Part shown: piece after piece, positions 35,666-50,600 of the stretch | Numbering within the stretch: the stretch's first letter is position 1 | How the letters are laid out: every line of letters begins with the position of its first letter | NCBI GenBank assembly: GCA_902728285.1 | Contig: CACVBU010000194.1 | Location: 186,001-250,000, forward strand | DNA: 64,000 bases | Source: Clytia hemisphaerica | Lineage: Eukaryota > Cnidaria > Hydrozoa > Leptothecata > Clytiidae | Reading direction: 5' to 3' | Translations under genes and position numbers: made by a program | Notes under the pieces: model-generated | Told to the model about the DNA's origin: nothing | Seen by the model: the letters and a program-made list of their open reading frames with translations, nothing else | Databases searched by the model: none

Positions 35666-38600
35666 ATGTCTTCTTCATCTGATGTTGAAGAGGAACAGCC
35701 AAATGATGGTCGCCAAAAGGATTATACAGAAGAATCTCAACTTGTAAGTAGTTTTTCAGTTTGTAAATCGTATGTTACTTTATTACTGAAATGGGTTGAG
35801 ATGGTTTGGAACGCCTATTCGAAGTAAGTCTACAATAAATTGTTATATTTGACGAAAACTCTGTGGTAAGTTTTATTCGGGATGTTATGGATGAAATATC
35901 GGCCTCTTTGATCTAAAACCTTTTATTGTTCAACTATTTGGGCAACAATTTTAAAATAATTTTAACTTCACCATGTACAATATAGCAATCACATTTTGAA
36001 ACCCGACTACCTTAATTATTTTCAAACTTTTTTGTTTCTTCAACTTTTTTAGTTGAAGGAAAGGCTTCTCTCAAGCAGCGCGTCTTCCATCACGTCTCTG
36101 ACGTCATCAGAAGGTGATGGAAGTGGAGGAGGAGGCGAAAAATCTTGGATGAAAAAGAAGAAAAAACTGAGCAAGAAACTCTCCACCATCAAGCGATCAG
36201 TTTCTGAGAAAAGTAACAGATGTGAGGTTCGTGTACCCTTTCTGTTGTGTTTTTATCCTCCCATTCGACCCCTGTATTATTACCTCGATTTTCATTGTAA
36301 TGCCTATTTAGCAGAAAAACAATAGAAAAAACAGCCTGCAAATTCATATTGTAGCATTTCCCCCTTATAAGTAAGTAAGGTGATAACAATGAAACGAAAT
36401 TGATTTCTCCCTCTCAAATTTTCTTCTTTTTTTATTTTCTTCATGAAAAAGCTTAACTTGAGTAAAAGTTGGAGGTAGTTTAAGTTGCTGTTGTCGAAAA
36501 GTTAAATTTTTGATGGTAAGTTTTGTATTCTAAGTAAGTAAGTTTGCGACCGCAGTCGAGGGCGACCCGAAGGCTCCCTTTTCGTATAGCTGTCTACCCG
36601 AAGGTAGGGGAGGGCGCCACTCCTTTCCCTGGATTTCTCCACTTACCCTTGATCCGTCTCTTTATTAGTTGCTGAGCATCAAGCAGAGAGGCATCAAGTA
36701 CCATTTTGGGAATCTTTGGAATGACCCGGCTTGGGATCGAACCCACAACCTTGCGTACCGTAGCTGGATGCTCCCCTTGACATGCCGAACTAGCAATCAT
36801 GGTCTTAATCTTTGAAAAAAGGGGATTCCCTGACAATTTTTAGAAACCATTTTTTTTTTTCTAAGTGATTTAACTTAATTTTGGTATGTAGATTATTTGT
36901 TTTAACTCCGAGTTCTAGCATTAGACATTAACAGGACTTACGACATTAGATATCAGGATCCAAAAGCTCACAAATGTTATAATATTGCTAAAAATAATAA
37001 AAACAATAAAGTGGAAGTACTTAAAAATAGCATTTTCGCCAGAACTTTCAATACTGAAAATTAAACTAAACTAGATTTAAAAAAGATGAAAATTATTAAA
37101 TACACAAAAATCTCAAAATATTTGAAGTCGTTACATCTGTATTTTTCGGGAAGGTCAAATGATTTACCTAAGGGTGACACATGTCATTGTTCTAAAATAT
37201 CTTGAAAGAGTAAGTATCTCATTATAAATGATCATTTTTATCATGCCATAGGAGCTGGAGAAGAAGCTTGCAGAAGAGACAGACGCGAAGGAGCGTGTCG
37301 AAGGCTACCTCAAAGAGCTGCAACAAAAACACAGAGAAGCACTTTCCACCATCGAGTCGTTGAATAGTAGGCTGAATACAACCGAAGAACATTGTTTAGT
37401 GTTGACGGCCTCCATTCGTGATCTCGGTGGTGAAGTGCCAGAGATCGTCGTCCACAAAGCATCCGAACGTTTGCACCAAGATGACCATGGTGAGGATAAT
37501 GAGGAAACGGAGGAGCATGAGGCTTCCCTGAATGAAGACCAATCTAATGTTGGCAAAACGGATATCCCGCCTTCTGGTAATATCTTCAAGATTATGTTTT
37601 TTTCCTAGCTCCTTTGATTGTCCAACACCTTTCCTACCAGTCAAAATAGAAAGGATCTCTAACTACTTGACTAGATCGGGCTTCCCATACAATATGAAGT
37701 GTGCCCAGTTTAAGAGCCGACTATTTCGACACGTTGTATTCTCTTCTGATTGTTAACTGCGGGATTCGAATGTTTTGAAATTGAAACGTTCGAAAATCTG
37801 GCATAGAACAGGAAACAGTATAGTGGATTAGTCGACTTTGAATCTGGACACTCTACCACAGGAAAAATATGAGCAGTTAGCATATCTAGTGTGTAAAGGA
37901 ATATGATATCTGTGGTTGTATTTTATCATGTTTATCAATGCACAGCAAGTAGGGTATTTAAAAGCAATCAGATCTGATCAGATGAATTCTTCCAAATAGT
38001 ACATGTATTGTGTTTTTCTTTTTATTCAGATTCTGAATTACAAATTGTGTCGCTTAAGTTGTTGATCGCTACCTACGTAAAACAGATCGATCAACTGGAT
38101 AAACAGCATTCTGAAATGAAAGCGAAAGTGGAGACCCTGGAGAAACAGAATGAAGTTGCAAGAGAAGATTATGAAGACTTGGAAGAAGAAGAGAGGAGAA
38201 GATTGGTTCCAATTATTGAACGGCAAGTCAAGAAAAGGTAATGAACTTTCAACAACAAATAATATGTGATGCTGTTATAGGATGCGTCTTCTCTTCTACT
38301 TACTGATTCATATTTACAAATGGATATTTATAAATGGATATTATTGAATCCATTAGCAATGCTGCGAACTTTGAAGGACTCCGTTTTCTCGAAATGGTTT
38401 CTTTTGTAAAAAGTAATTTTTGCTTGTTTTCATCATTTTGGTTTTATTGGAATACGCATTCCATTTTATTGCAAATCTAAAACGTTCAATACGAGAGTTA
38501 CCCATTCCGTCAACTTGGGGATTAGGATAACCTTTTTGGCAATTGTATTGGCAATTTTAGTCAGAAAGAAAAGACACTTTTTTATTCTGCTACTGGCAGT

Positions 38601-41600
38601 TTCTTTCATGCCACTTTTGTGACAATCTTTAGGAAACTAAAAATAAAAAATATACGTTGCATTATCTATTTTGAAAAAACAATTCAATAGCTTCTTTTGA
38701 TATGACGTCAATATTACCGTCAAAAAGTTCAAGAACGTTTTGCTGAGGCGCTGAAACATTGTATTCTTCGTCACCTGAAGAACAAGAAGAACAAGAGAAT
38801 TATAGAAAATTATTAATCAGTCAGTCAGAAAGAAAAGATACTTTTTTATTCTGCTACTGGCAGTTTCATGCCACTTTTGTGACAATCTTTAGGCAACTAA
38901 AAATAAGAAATATACGTTGCATTATCTATTTTGAAAAAACAATTCAATAGCTTCTTTACATGACATTATTAATGGAATCTGTTTTTCTTTAGACTGGAGA
39001 ACGTTGAGAATTGTTTGGTCGACCAATCACAATTAGGTTCGCAAAACCACCTTCTTGAAGGAGATGTCAAAACTTTGCAAAACGACCTGCAGGATTACCA
39101 AAAGAAATATGCAGAAGCTATCGTCACTCTCAAAGAAGTTCAAGATACTGTAAGATAAAGCCTTCATGGTTTCCTTTTTTTCATTGACTGCACCAAGCTG
39201 GTATCTTCCTTATCCCATTGCACGAGGTTCTCCTCATTTTAAAAGGATGACGAGTGTTTCCTATGAAGATTCTTCTAGTTATGCTCCATCCTACTGACAC
39301 CATACATAAAGAAAAAGGCTTAACTCAGTTCTCGTTTTTTACTAATATGAAAACAGGGAATTTTCAAGTATTTCCCCTCCGCTATTTCAGCTTGAGATGC
39401 GAGATGAAGTGCTTGAGAACTATAAAGAAGAAAACGAACATTTAAAGACAGAACTGAAGAACATGGAACAGGAAAAGAACCCCAATGAAAGTAAGCTCTT
39501 TTCCTTTGCTCTCGTCCGACTGGGGGTTGGGGTTTATAGATTAACTATGTTTATAGATATATTTTTTATACGTTTTTTTTAAACGTTGAAGCCAGTGAAG
39601 TAGACTGGGAGCACTTGACAAGGTCGCCATTTTTGAAGGAAAAACATCAAATTTGCAAAGAACACAAAAAACGTCTTTTTATTGAGGCTATTCTTTTTAA
39701 GAGACGAAAAAAGGAGGAGTGAATGGATTCTAACCTCCCTCTATCTGAAGAAAGTGTAATTTTTCTTTATAGAAGGTCTTTTCCCAAATTTTCTTTGTCT
39801 CCCCCTGGAAAGAAAAGTGACATTTTATTTCTAACACTGGAATAAAAACGCAGTGCATTTCTTTAAAACGATGTTCAGTTTATTATGGCCATCACTTTTG
39901 ATTTTTACTTCATTGATAAAAATGATAAAAAAATTTAAAGCCTATGTAAGGTTCCTTAAAGTAAGATGCTTACATAAATATTTTATCGAGTTTCATCTTT
40001 TTATCGATGTTTTTGAAATATTTTTCCTTTATCGCTGTTTGTTGTTATAGCAACGAATTATCATCTTTTCACTTCAATTTTCATGATTTATGATCGAGTC
40101 CCGTTTCCTGACTTTTTTTGGGTTTTCTGCTTGCTTTTTATTTCCACTTAAACCCTGACCACTATTTTTTGGTTCTGTTATCTTGATAAGAATCTGTAAA
40201 GAAAGTTCTCGGAATTCTAATTTCGTTTCTTATCTTGGTTGCTCGAAAGTGGAATTCTATTTGGTTTCTTCAAGAAGATAAAAGAAGAATTTAGTCGAGT
40301 TGAAAATGAATGTTTGTTCCAAGAGATAGACATTTGTTTATGTACAAAGCTCATCAACTTTAACTTCCATGCATGGTTGCGGATTAATTATTTCAGTTAT
40401 TTACAACTTCTTTTCTCAATAAGCAGAATGTCTATGGTCAGTCAAAGTAAGCACCAAAAGTTTCCTAATTTTTCTAAGCTTTCTTATCCAATTTTGTAGG
40501 TACTATAATGTAATTTTGTTCTCGTTCAACCTCGAACTCAAGGGGATTTTTTCTTGTATACTGCAAGATAATAATTTTCATCTTCAAAACATACTTAAAT
40601 ACTTACCATTCCTCCCTATCCTATCCAGGTGTGATCACGGGACTTCGACAGGAGATTTTAGAAGCTCGTTTGTCATTGGAGCGATGCAAGAAGTCGCACC
40701 AAGAAGAGTTGGACGAACGGCAGAAACAATATGATATTTTGCAACAGAGCGTCAAAGCGACAGTCGAACGAAACGAAACACTGTGTAGAGAAATTGATGA
40801 TTTGAAGAAGTCCATTCAAACGAAAGATGAACTGCTTGTTACTGCTGAGTATGTGTTACAAAACACTCTCACTTATTCGAACCTTTATTATTCGAATCTC
40901 TCTACAAACTTATTCCCAGTCCCCGTCCAAGAGAAAGTCTCATAAAATACTTTCTATAATTCGAACCCCTTTGATAGAGTCAACAGTACTTGTCTTTTTC
41001 CCTTGTGTCTTTTACCGCGCGCTGCTAAGTGTGGAGAGGAATTTTTCATTTTTCATCTGTCCATCAACACTGTAAAAGGGCGGATAGGCGGTGAAGGGGT
41101 GGACGGGCGGTGCAACCTGAAGGGGTGGACGGGTGGTGCACCCACCTTTAAACCATTGTGTGAGTGAAGAAGCACGTTTTCCCATCATCAAACGATTGTC
41201 TATACTTTTATTGATTTCCATTCTTTGGTTTTGTTGTTTTCATTCGATAGTACTTAATTACTTTCAATTGTGATCTAGGAGTCACAACAAATAACAGCTT
41301 ATTATTTACCTCTTTGAAGTTCATCGAGGAGAAATACCGGTATGTCTAGTCATTCGGGCAATTTCTGTTTGTTTAAACATCTGGATTCAGCCGGTCGGGA
41401 GTGGCCGTTGAAGAGCCATTTTATTTTTTTTACATTTATGTGATTCATCAATAGTTTTTTAGTAATTATTTTTTTCCTTTACTAGGAATCTCTCGAATGA
41501 ACGTTTATCAATCCTTAACACGATGCGCAGTGAAATGGTGTCACAGAAAGATAGTGTAGCTGTAAGAACTCTTAATATTCCTTTGGCTGGCTGTTAGGAG

Positions 41601-44600
41601 ATCTTCCTGATCTTTCTTTAAAGCTCCATGGGGGATAAGAATTTACTTCGAATAACCAGGAGCTCGTCTACTGTATGTAGAAAGATATTATTCTTTGAAC
41701 AATACACACTCGGAGATATCAAAATTTTAGGTGATAAAAGTTCTAAAGAAAAGACGTCATCTTCTCTCTTTACACATCTAGAGGTTGAACCAATCGTTGG
41801 ATGAGAAAACAGAAGAAATTGAAGAACTTCACAAAGAAAGCGAAAAACAAATTCAAATTCTTGATGAAGAAAAAGAGGAGATCGAAAAATTACAAGAAGT
41901 GAGACCTTTTCAAAATATCAACCCAAACTCTTTGATCCATCTGTGCTACTTATTTTGAGGGCATTGTAGCGTATTTAACGTCAGTTTTGCGGGTATAAAT
42001 GAAAGCTAACCGGGCATAAATTAAATACAATATCTTAACAGATTTTGCTTTCTAACGTCGATTTTTTGTTTTAAAAAGTCAAAATAACATTCACTGTAGG
42101 TTTTAACCCGCATTTTAGACATTTAAAAACTTCACGTAAACTTTTCAGTTTATCCGAATTATGAAAATTCTAGATTTTAGTTTGCAAAGGATAAACGTCA
42201 ATAGATAGATAGTGATTTTTAATAGTAATACTTTTAAATGGGGTAAAATCTCGCAGGGACTCACTTAATTTCGCGGATTGTACTTTTAAGAGACAATATT
42301 TTCACGATTTTGTGTCTTTTACTGCCAAATCATGCATGCGGGTACTTGAATTATAGTTGAAATCATTAGTGCTTCTTTGATCTCAGCAATCATTTGAATA
42401 ATAGTTTATTTAACATTTTTTGAGTTTGGTTTTAGAATATTTCGCGGATGAAGCCTTTCCAAATTTCCATTCGGACTTCTTTTTTCGCGGATGACACCCA
42501 AATCCGCGAAATCTAATCCCCGCAAAATTTTATCCCATTAAAGTAACGCTCTCTTTTTGGGCTTCGTCGTGTTCCATGAAATATTTTGTACACGGAAGCC
42601 CATGATTCACCCGCTTGCTTATAAGAACATGGCAGCATCAATCTGTGTCAGAAATCCCTTATTTACTTTTTCTCAATCGATGAAAACGATGAATACGTGT
42701 GTGATGGAGGTCTTATGTATTTCTACAATTTACCCCCTCCCTGTCTCACATCCTAATGGGGATGGAAAATCTATTGTTTCCGGTACAAAAACGTCAGTGA
42801 GAATTGTTTTGGAGTGCAATTCTTTCCATCAAATATCAAATGGGAATAAAAGTGGGGTTTAAATTTTAGGGTACTTTTTCCACTGTGGACTTTTTTGATC
42901 AATTAGTATCCATGGGAATGTTACAAAATGCCAAATGTGAAGGTGAATGCTTTGTTGCAAAATTCCAATGAAATTCTTTCTTTACTTTCTAGCGGTTGAG
43001 TGAAATTGACGAACTGAAAGACGAGAATCGAAATTGTTATGATGAAATCGAAGAATTGAAATCGAAAGTGAAAGTAAAGAAGATGAAAGTGAAATTTTTG
43101 AAGAAACAAGTCAAAGAAACCACTGAACAAAAAGAGGTCAAAGCCAATCTATACTGTTTGTTCATCTTAAGAAAGCAATGGAAAATTGCTTGATACATGA
43201 AATATATAGACCATTTGTTCGAATTCTTATTCGGTATTTTAACGTCGAAGCGTTCTAACTGCATTAAGTCATTTTGGAACGTTTTAACACTGCAATGTTT
43301 TTTCAAGCGTAGGCTTGGTGGCTTTTTTCTGGCTTTTTTCTGGCTTTAGAGTTGAATTTTGTCAGGCCCAGAGTTTAAGTCATTAGAAAGATTCACAAAT
43401 AGTACTATCGGGTTTATTTCAATCTTCATAATTCCCAGACGCAACTTTTGAATTTCCGTTGAGTTTCAATCAGGAGGGCTAGAGATGAATCTTTCTCAAG
43501 CAAAAAAGAAACCTAAAGTTTCAGCCGCTTTTGTAACGCCGTATTGAAGCCAGCATTTTCTTTATTTTCGTGGTGGAACATTTTTAGAAACCCGGTGATC
43601 GATTTTTTTCTACAATTTGGCGTTTGTGTGAAAAGCACGCGGGTCAAGCGTATTGGATGGGAAATAAGTGGCTTCCTTTCCCGTCTAAGAAATTTCTATC
43701 GAGCTCTTTGAAGTCAATGGTGATTTCTACTTAAATTTCAACCTCGTCTTTTCATCTCACAGAAATTGGATTCCATCGTGTTCGTTATTCCGGAGATGCA
43801 AAAGAAACTGGATCAAAGCGAGGCTGAAAAACTTTCTCTTCAAGAAGAATTGGATGAAAGAATCAGACAAGAAGAAGAACAACTAATGAAAATGGAACAG
43901 GTTAGCTTTTTTGGATGAGTTTTTTCCTCTGGGTAAAATAATTATGTACTTGGATTTCTTGTCTCTTACTAAATTAGAAAATATTCTTTTTCATGGCATA
44001 AAAAGCTGACATTGCAGAAAATATAGAATTTCTTAAAATTTGTGCTCGTGTGTCAGGGCATGGAGAAAAAGTAGTAATTTCTTTTTTTTGCTGTGTCATC
44101 AAATAGGAAATACATAAGTTAATGTCCTTTATTAATTCCACTTTTTTCCCGAGATCTTGTTCAATTCCCCTGTTTGATAAATGAGGAAAACATTATTTGC
44201 CATTTTGCACCATTGTGAAAGAAGTGGATGATAATATATTAAAGTAATGATAACATATATTTTAAGTGATGTTTGTTTGTGCTAGTAAAAAATTACCACC
44301 ATTACCGCCCCCACTTGGATACTCGACCATGTAGTAATTTTTGACGAAAAATGATGTTTTGTTTTTGAAAGAAGTGTTTCTGCTAGTAAGATACTAATAC
44401 CATTAACCAGCCAAACCATAAACCACTTAGTAATATTTAATGAAAAATGATGTACATGTTCCCATGACAACAGGATCGTTTGGAACAAGAAGAGAGAGTA
44501 CAACGCGAACGTGAGAACTGGGAACGAAGGTTGTTGGGCATTGGTGAATGTTCATTACATCACCATGAAGGTGTGGAGAATTGCACCAGTTCGCATGTCT

Positions 44601-47600
44601 TTCACAGGTACATGTCAATAATGCCTTAAATCTAGTTTATACGGATAACTTTCTACCATGCCTCTTCTAATTGTTAGTGTATGCAGTCAGAAAAGTGGCA
44701 TTTAAAATCTGGGCTTGAAAAAGATTGAAAGAGGTTATGGTATTGACGTCAAATACTTTAGACAGCCAACTTTCTGCCCACTTTAATTCAAAAGTAGAAT
44801 CGACAGGGTGGAAAGGTTGCCGTCTAAACCAGAACTTAGTTTACAATCAGTGTTGCAACTTTTCCAACAGTAGACGAAAATCCCTTTCAGTTGAAATAAA
44901 AATATCCAACTTTTCGTCTTGCCGTTAAGAAAGTTTTCGTCTACAAAAGCTAGTTACGTTAACATTCCAGTATTGCAATCAAGTCTAACTTTAAATGGTA
45001 ACTATGACCGTTCAGATAACATGCCTTGAGTTAAAGGAAGAAATTTCGTAAAATGTTGGATATTTTCCTTTAGACCTAATAGTGCACCAACAATGAAACC
45101 CCGTCCACCTTCAGCGCGACGATATCAAACCAGTAGTGGTCAAAATAAACACAACAGAGCGAGGACCACGCCCTCTGGAAGAGCCCTACATCCTAAATAT
45201 CTACATGAGGTAAACATTTTACATTGATATACCTTTCAACCTTTAGCTGAGTTGGCGACTTTTGAGGTGACTGGTAGTGAAAGTATTTTCTCGGTGGATG
45301 GCATTGTTTAAGGCCGGCATCCACTTGTGCGCGCTTAGGCAATACACCGGCATATTTCGTACTCTTTAGTTTTTTTAAATTTTATTTTCCAGGGACGAAG
45401 TTCATCACCAAAAGTTCACGTCTCTAAGCAACGTATTATCATGACTGGAGGTGGCGAAGGGAATGGAAAAAACAGGGAACGTTTGTTCCGCTCTGTCACT
45501 ATGCCCGCTGACTTCTCTTCCAATTACACACACGTGTTAAGTGAGAACAAATTCTTCCCTAATTTACGTGGAAGCAAGAAAAATATACCGGCAACCGATT
45601 ATAATGGTAATTATTTATGTTCAACTCGTATTTTTATCTTATCCCTATGTTAATCTCCTCTCACAGAAAACTTTCAAATAGATCGGCATATTAGTGCCGC
45701 TTTGTCTCTTTGCCACTCTGATATTTTGCGGTCAAACCAAGAGAAATTATCGGTACAGTCTATTATTATCCATATAGCGGTCATTAAGTAAGCCATTAAA
45801 GGTTCAATCGGCGGGCGGTATTGAAAGGTTTTGTGACTCAAATTGTCATACCCGCGCTGAGGAAACAAAAGCGCCAGGCTTCAGATAGCGAGCACCTCAC
45901 TAAAAACCGGGATTTTTCATCTCGTTTTTTAGTGAGTTCCACTTTGACGATTTTCGAAAAATAGAAGCCTTTCAAGTGCTTTGACGCAAATTCGATTATT
46001 TTGATACTGCAGGAGCTTCGAAAGTTAAAAGTGACGTCAAAAAATCGAATGTTTAGAGCCCGAAAACCTGGGCTCAAAACATTCGAAAAAGTCGCAAAGT
46101 GGAATAGACGTTAATTGCGTAAAAAAACGCGGGTGACATCTAGTATAGGCTAGGCTTCAGAGGGCTGAAATATTATTAACCGCCCGGATATAGGGCAATA
46201 ACGTCATTTGCGGCCCGCTCGTAATTGGATTGAAGTTGTTGCATTGATTTGAAGCGAAGAGACTAAACTAACGTCAGAAAAAAAACACTTTTTGGTCATT
46301 TGCGGCCCGCTCGCAAGGTGCTAAAAATTTGTTGAAGACATTGCATTGAAGCGAAAAGACTTGGTTGACGCTAGAAAAAAACGTTGTTTGAATGTCCGAT
46401 GTGGATAATAATAGTAATAGCGTTAAGTTTTCGTTCTTATTGTCATTAATTCAACAACGACCTCAAACTGAACGCTATTGTTATAATATCTTCACCGATT
46501 TTTACCAATACAGACTTTTTCAAACGTGTTTTTACGAGTCGGTCCTAAAGAGAAATAAAAAATCGACTCCATTATTATCAGGTAACAATATTTCGCCGCG
46601 TGTGCTCGTTTGGGGAAGCAACGAAGAAGATGAGAACGCAGGCAAGAAGTTGGTGGCAGTTGGTGATCGAGTTTCAGCGAACATTAATACCGATTGTAGT
46701 AAGCTTCCTTTTCGACAACTTTTTCCTCTGATAAACCAATGTAATTGTGTGTCGTAAATATTCTTGCATTATAGTCCTGTCGCCTTTGCATTTAGGTCAA
46801 AACTTATTGTAAACGATGAGGTAAAATGGCCTGAAATTTCCTTACGTAAAAAGTGGTCAACTTGATTACTTTAAAAAAACCTGCACTGCCGATTGGCGTC
46901 TTTATCCGTCTGGAAAGCGCAACCTCGCTCGTTCTTGATGACATGAATCACCCTTCCCTTTCTTTTTTAGACGTGCATGGAACGGCGACGGTTCAAAACA
47001 CAGGGATGGTGAAGTTCATCGGTTTCGTGGAAGGAAACAAGAAAGACGTCTACATCGGGCTACGCATGGACGACACAGGTAATCTTTCTTTCACCTCCAT
47101 GCATATTGACGGGTTTACTAAAAAACGAGAACCAATTTCTATTATATATTTCGTTGAGGGTATGAAATTTTTGTTTACATCCACAAAATTACTAAAGGAT
47201 AAACGAATTAGTTTTTTCGTGTTTTGTTCGTCAGTGTTTGACGGCGAAACAAACTCAAAAATAAAAATGAAAATATTTTGAAAAACGATATTTAATTTTC
47301 GAGAATGAAAGACAGCTAATGTAATGCCTGTTAACTGTCTATACTATACTATACACATATTTTTATTTTAAGAATAAATTATGATTTAAAAAAAATTGAA
47401 TAAGAAATTTCTAAAACTAAGAAATCTGTCAACTTATGTAACCATAGGTTCCGAGTTGTAGGCAAACTTTAAACGACTTTAAAAAAATCAATCATACATT
47501 CATTATTAAAGAACTGCATGGTTTGCTCTTTTCATTTTTCCTATAGTGAATTAATGAATGCTTTTATTATTGTTTTCCTGACTCTGTGGAAACTGCGGGC

Positions 47601-50600
47601 AATGAGGAGTGTCAAATCTAAATCAAATGAATATATCAATGAAAGAACTTAAAAAACCGCCAGTTAAACATACCAAAGTTTTACCAAATTTCATATCGAC
47701 TTACATATTCAATAGAAAGGTTTTCGAAAGGGAGATTGTGGCGTGAAATTACATCAAAACATATGTTTTTTAAAGTTTACATGCTGAAAATTTGGTTGAA
47801 AATGCTTATCCATATTTTAAGACACTACATTTCGAATAAAAAACTGCCATTAAAATGATATATTCTGATATCGTCCAATTTCAATTGAATTCCAGCGTTT
47901 TAGCCTGTGTGTCATTAACGCTTTTTTTATTATGATATATGAAATATGATATTGTTATTATTGAATTAATTATTTGAATTTTTTCCAAATTTTTCTCCCC
48001 TCTATCCTTTCTAAAATAAAAGTTAAGTCGAATATGTGTTTCATTTAGATGAAGAAATAAAAAGAAGAAAATGAAGAGGTGTGTTCTGTACGCACTGCTC
48101 GCTTTCGTTTTTGTGGAATGTTTAGTGGGAATGCAAAATCTCTTTCACATTTTTCAAGAAGAGACATCAATTACAGGCATCGAACCATATCAAAACCAAA
48201 CGGTTTCTTTACAGTCAGAATGTTATTTGATGTGTCAGAGGACGTCCGATCAATGCTCTTATATCCAGTTATCTCATCTCCAAAATGAAAATCTATGGAT
48301 GTGCTCCCTCTACAATGTCACTGGTGATTTGTCACAAAACCATTTATCCCCATCTGAAGGGTCGCTCATTTCTTCCACGCTACAGACCAACCCTCCTACA
48401 GATTGTTTGGAGTGGCGTCGTCTTGGATACAGGGAAGATGGTGTTTACGATATCAAATTCAACGGTAACCGAAAGAGAGTGTTTTGTGATATGACGACAG
48501 ATGGAGGTGGTTGGATTGTCATGCAGAAACGGTTGGATGGATCTGTAGACTTCCATCGAGTGTGGGATGACTACAGAATAGGTTTTGGCGATGTGGATGG
48601 AGAACATTGGTTGGGTAACGAATTCATTCATCAATATACCACACACTTCACCACTACTTTGAGAGTGCAAGCCTCCGCGTTTGACGGTGATGTTGCGGTA
48701 GTGTGGTTGAAGAAATTTAACTTGGCAGATGAATCAATGAAATATCGTTTTGACTTCGAGACAGGGTCATGCCAACAAGAATTTTTACCAACCAAGGATT
48801 TGTGTGCCGATTGGCAAGCTCAACGTCTCATTAAATTTTCCACTCATAACCAAGACAACGATGAATATGGAGGATCATGTGCAGCGATATTACGAACAGG
48901 GTGGTGGGTGAAAGCGTGTGGACGAGTTGCCCTCAACGGCCCGTACTCTCATCAAGCGGCCCTTCCAGGAAATAAGATTGGAATTGTCTGGCAAAACTGG
49001 CATGGTCCATTTGTTGGCTTGAAAACAACCGTTATGGCTTTACGACGAGAGAACTAACAAATGACTTTTTACTGTAAGACAAATCTCTTGTGGACAACGA
49101 ATGATAAATGAATGAATGAATGAATGACTGAATGAATGATTCAATTTTCCTGAATCGCTCGTTGCAGTGTCTTGAAATAACACTTCTTCTTCCAGGAAGT
49201 TATGAACTAGATAGAAAAGGGCCAACAGTTTTGATGCGAACCCTTTTTCACCATAAGAAGACAGCACCACTGTTTAGTTTTGTTGAATTAAAAACACATT
49301 TGATCGAATATTTTAGATTTAAAATTTGCTAGAAATATTTAAAATTTCTCTATATTTATTAAATAATACAACCAGATCTCTGGTTAGGTACTAGTTATCG
49401 CATGACTTTGAGTGCAATACGAGAAATATTTTACGAGTTCTGAGATTTTTCCGTAATTTTTCATTTTTCAAATTCCGTAAATTTCACCCAAATGTCATTT
49501 TTGGACCTACCCCGGTGGGGTAGAGGTCCTATAAATTAACCTGTGGTCGTTCGTTCGTTCGTTCGTTCGTTCGTTCGTTCGTTCGTTCGTCTGTTGCCAA
49601 CTTTTCTCAGGATTGAATCATAGGAATTATTTGATTTTTGGTACAAAGGTGCAAAATGGTAATGGCCAAAATGTGACAGAGCCCGATATTCAAAAAAAAA
49701 ATTTGGGGGGCAAATTTGGGCCAAAAAACGGCTAAAAAACGGGTTTTTGGACTTTGTGAAAAATTGGATTATTAATTTTTTCAGATTTTTTGTATGAAAG
49801 TAGGGTACCATCGTAGGTAAAAGATGGCTCAAGCTGATATTTGCAAAAAAAATTGTTAGCTCAAAAAACGCATGTTTATCTATAAGAATCACTATTAATA
49901 AGCATACATCAATGTTCTTAGCCAAATTACTGAATTTTTTGATGAGATAGATGGCTTTTTTTGCTCACGAAGTCTTGAATATAAAAAAATATTTCAAGAG
50001 CATGAAATTTTGGTTTCTAAACGTTTTTTTTATAAGAAACAGACAACTAATTTTAATAGATCGTCACTATTTGTGTTCTGAATGATTGTTTAACGGTCAT
50101 GCTCACGTAGATATCAATTATATATGTGTTAATTATGCATAACCAGGTAGGTCCATAAAAGTATCACTTGTTCATTCTGAAAACTTAAAATTTTTTAAAA
50201 CTTTCTGTTTACAATAGTGGCTCCCTATCACTTTCAAAACTTTTCAAAGTCATTCTCGAATGTCCAGCCACGATGGCAAGCCACGATGACTGGCTAAATA
50301 GATCTAAAATATAATTCTTCTAAGCCATTTACTTAATTGTGGTTAAAAATTGCAATGTTATCTTCTTTTTCCTTCCTTTCATTAAATGAAAATCGTATCA
50401 TATTTATATATTATTCAATATCTTTCTTCGCTGGATTGGGACACGCAGCGTGCGACGCTGCGCATACGGCTAGTATGATATTATTATTATTGAGTTATTC
50501 ATTTTAATTTTTTCCTAATTTTTCTCCCCTCTATCCTGTCTAAAATAAAAGTTAAGTCGAATATGTGTTTCATTTAGATGAAGAAATAAAAAGAAGAAAA

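Noticed and set aside
36594..36836. 80-codon minus-strand open frame
   Set aside because: It coincides with the minus-strand SINE.
48049..48060. Upstream ATG as the start of the fibrinogen gene
   Set aside because: It is followed by a stop after two further codons; the signal peptide begins at 48071.
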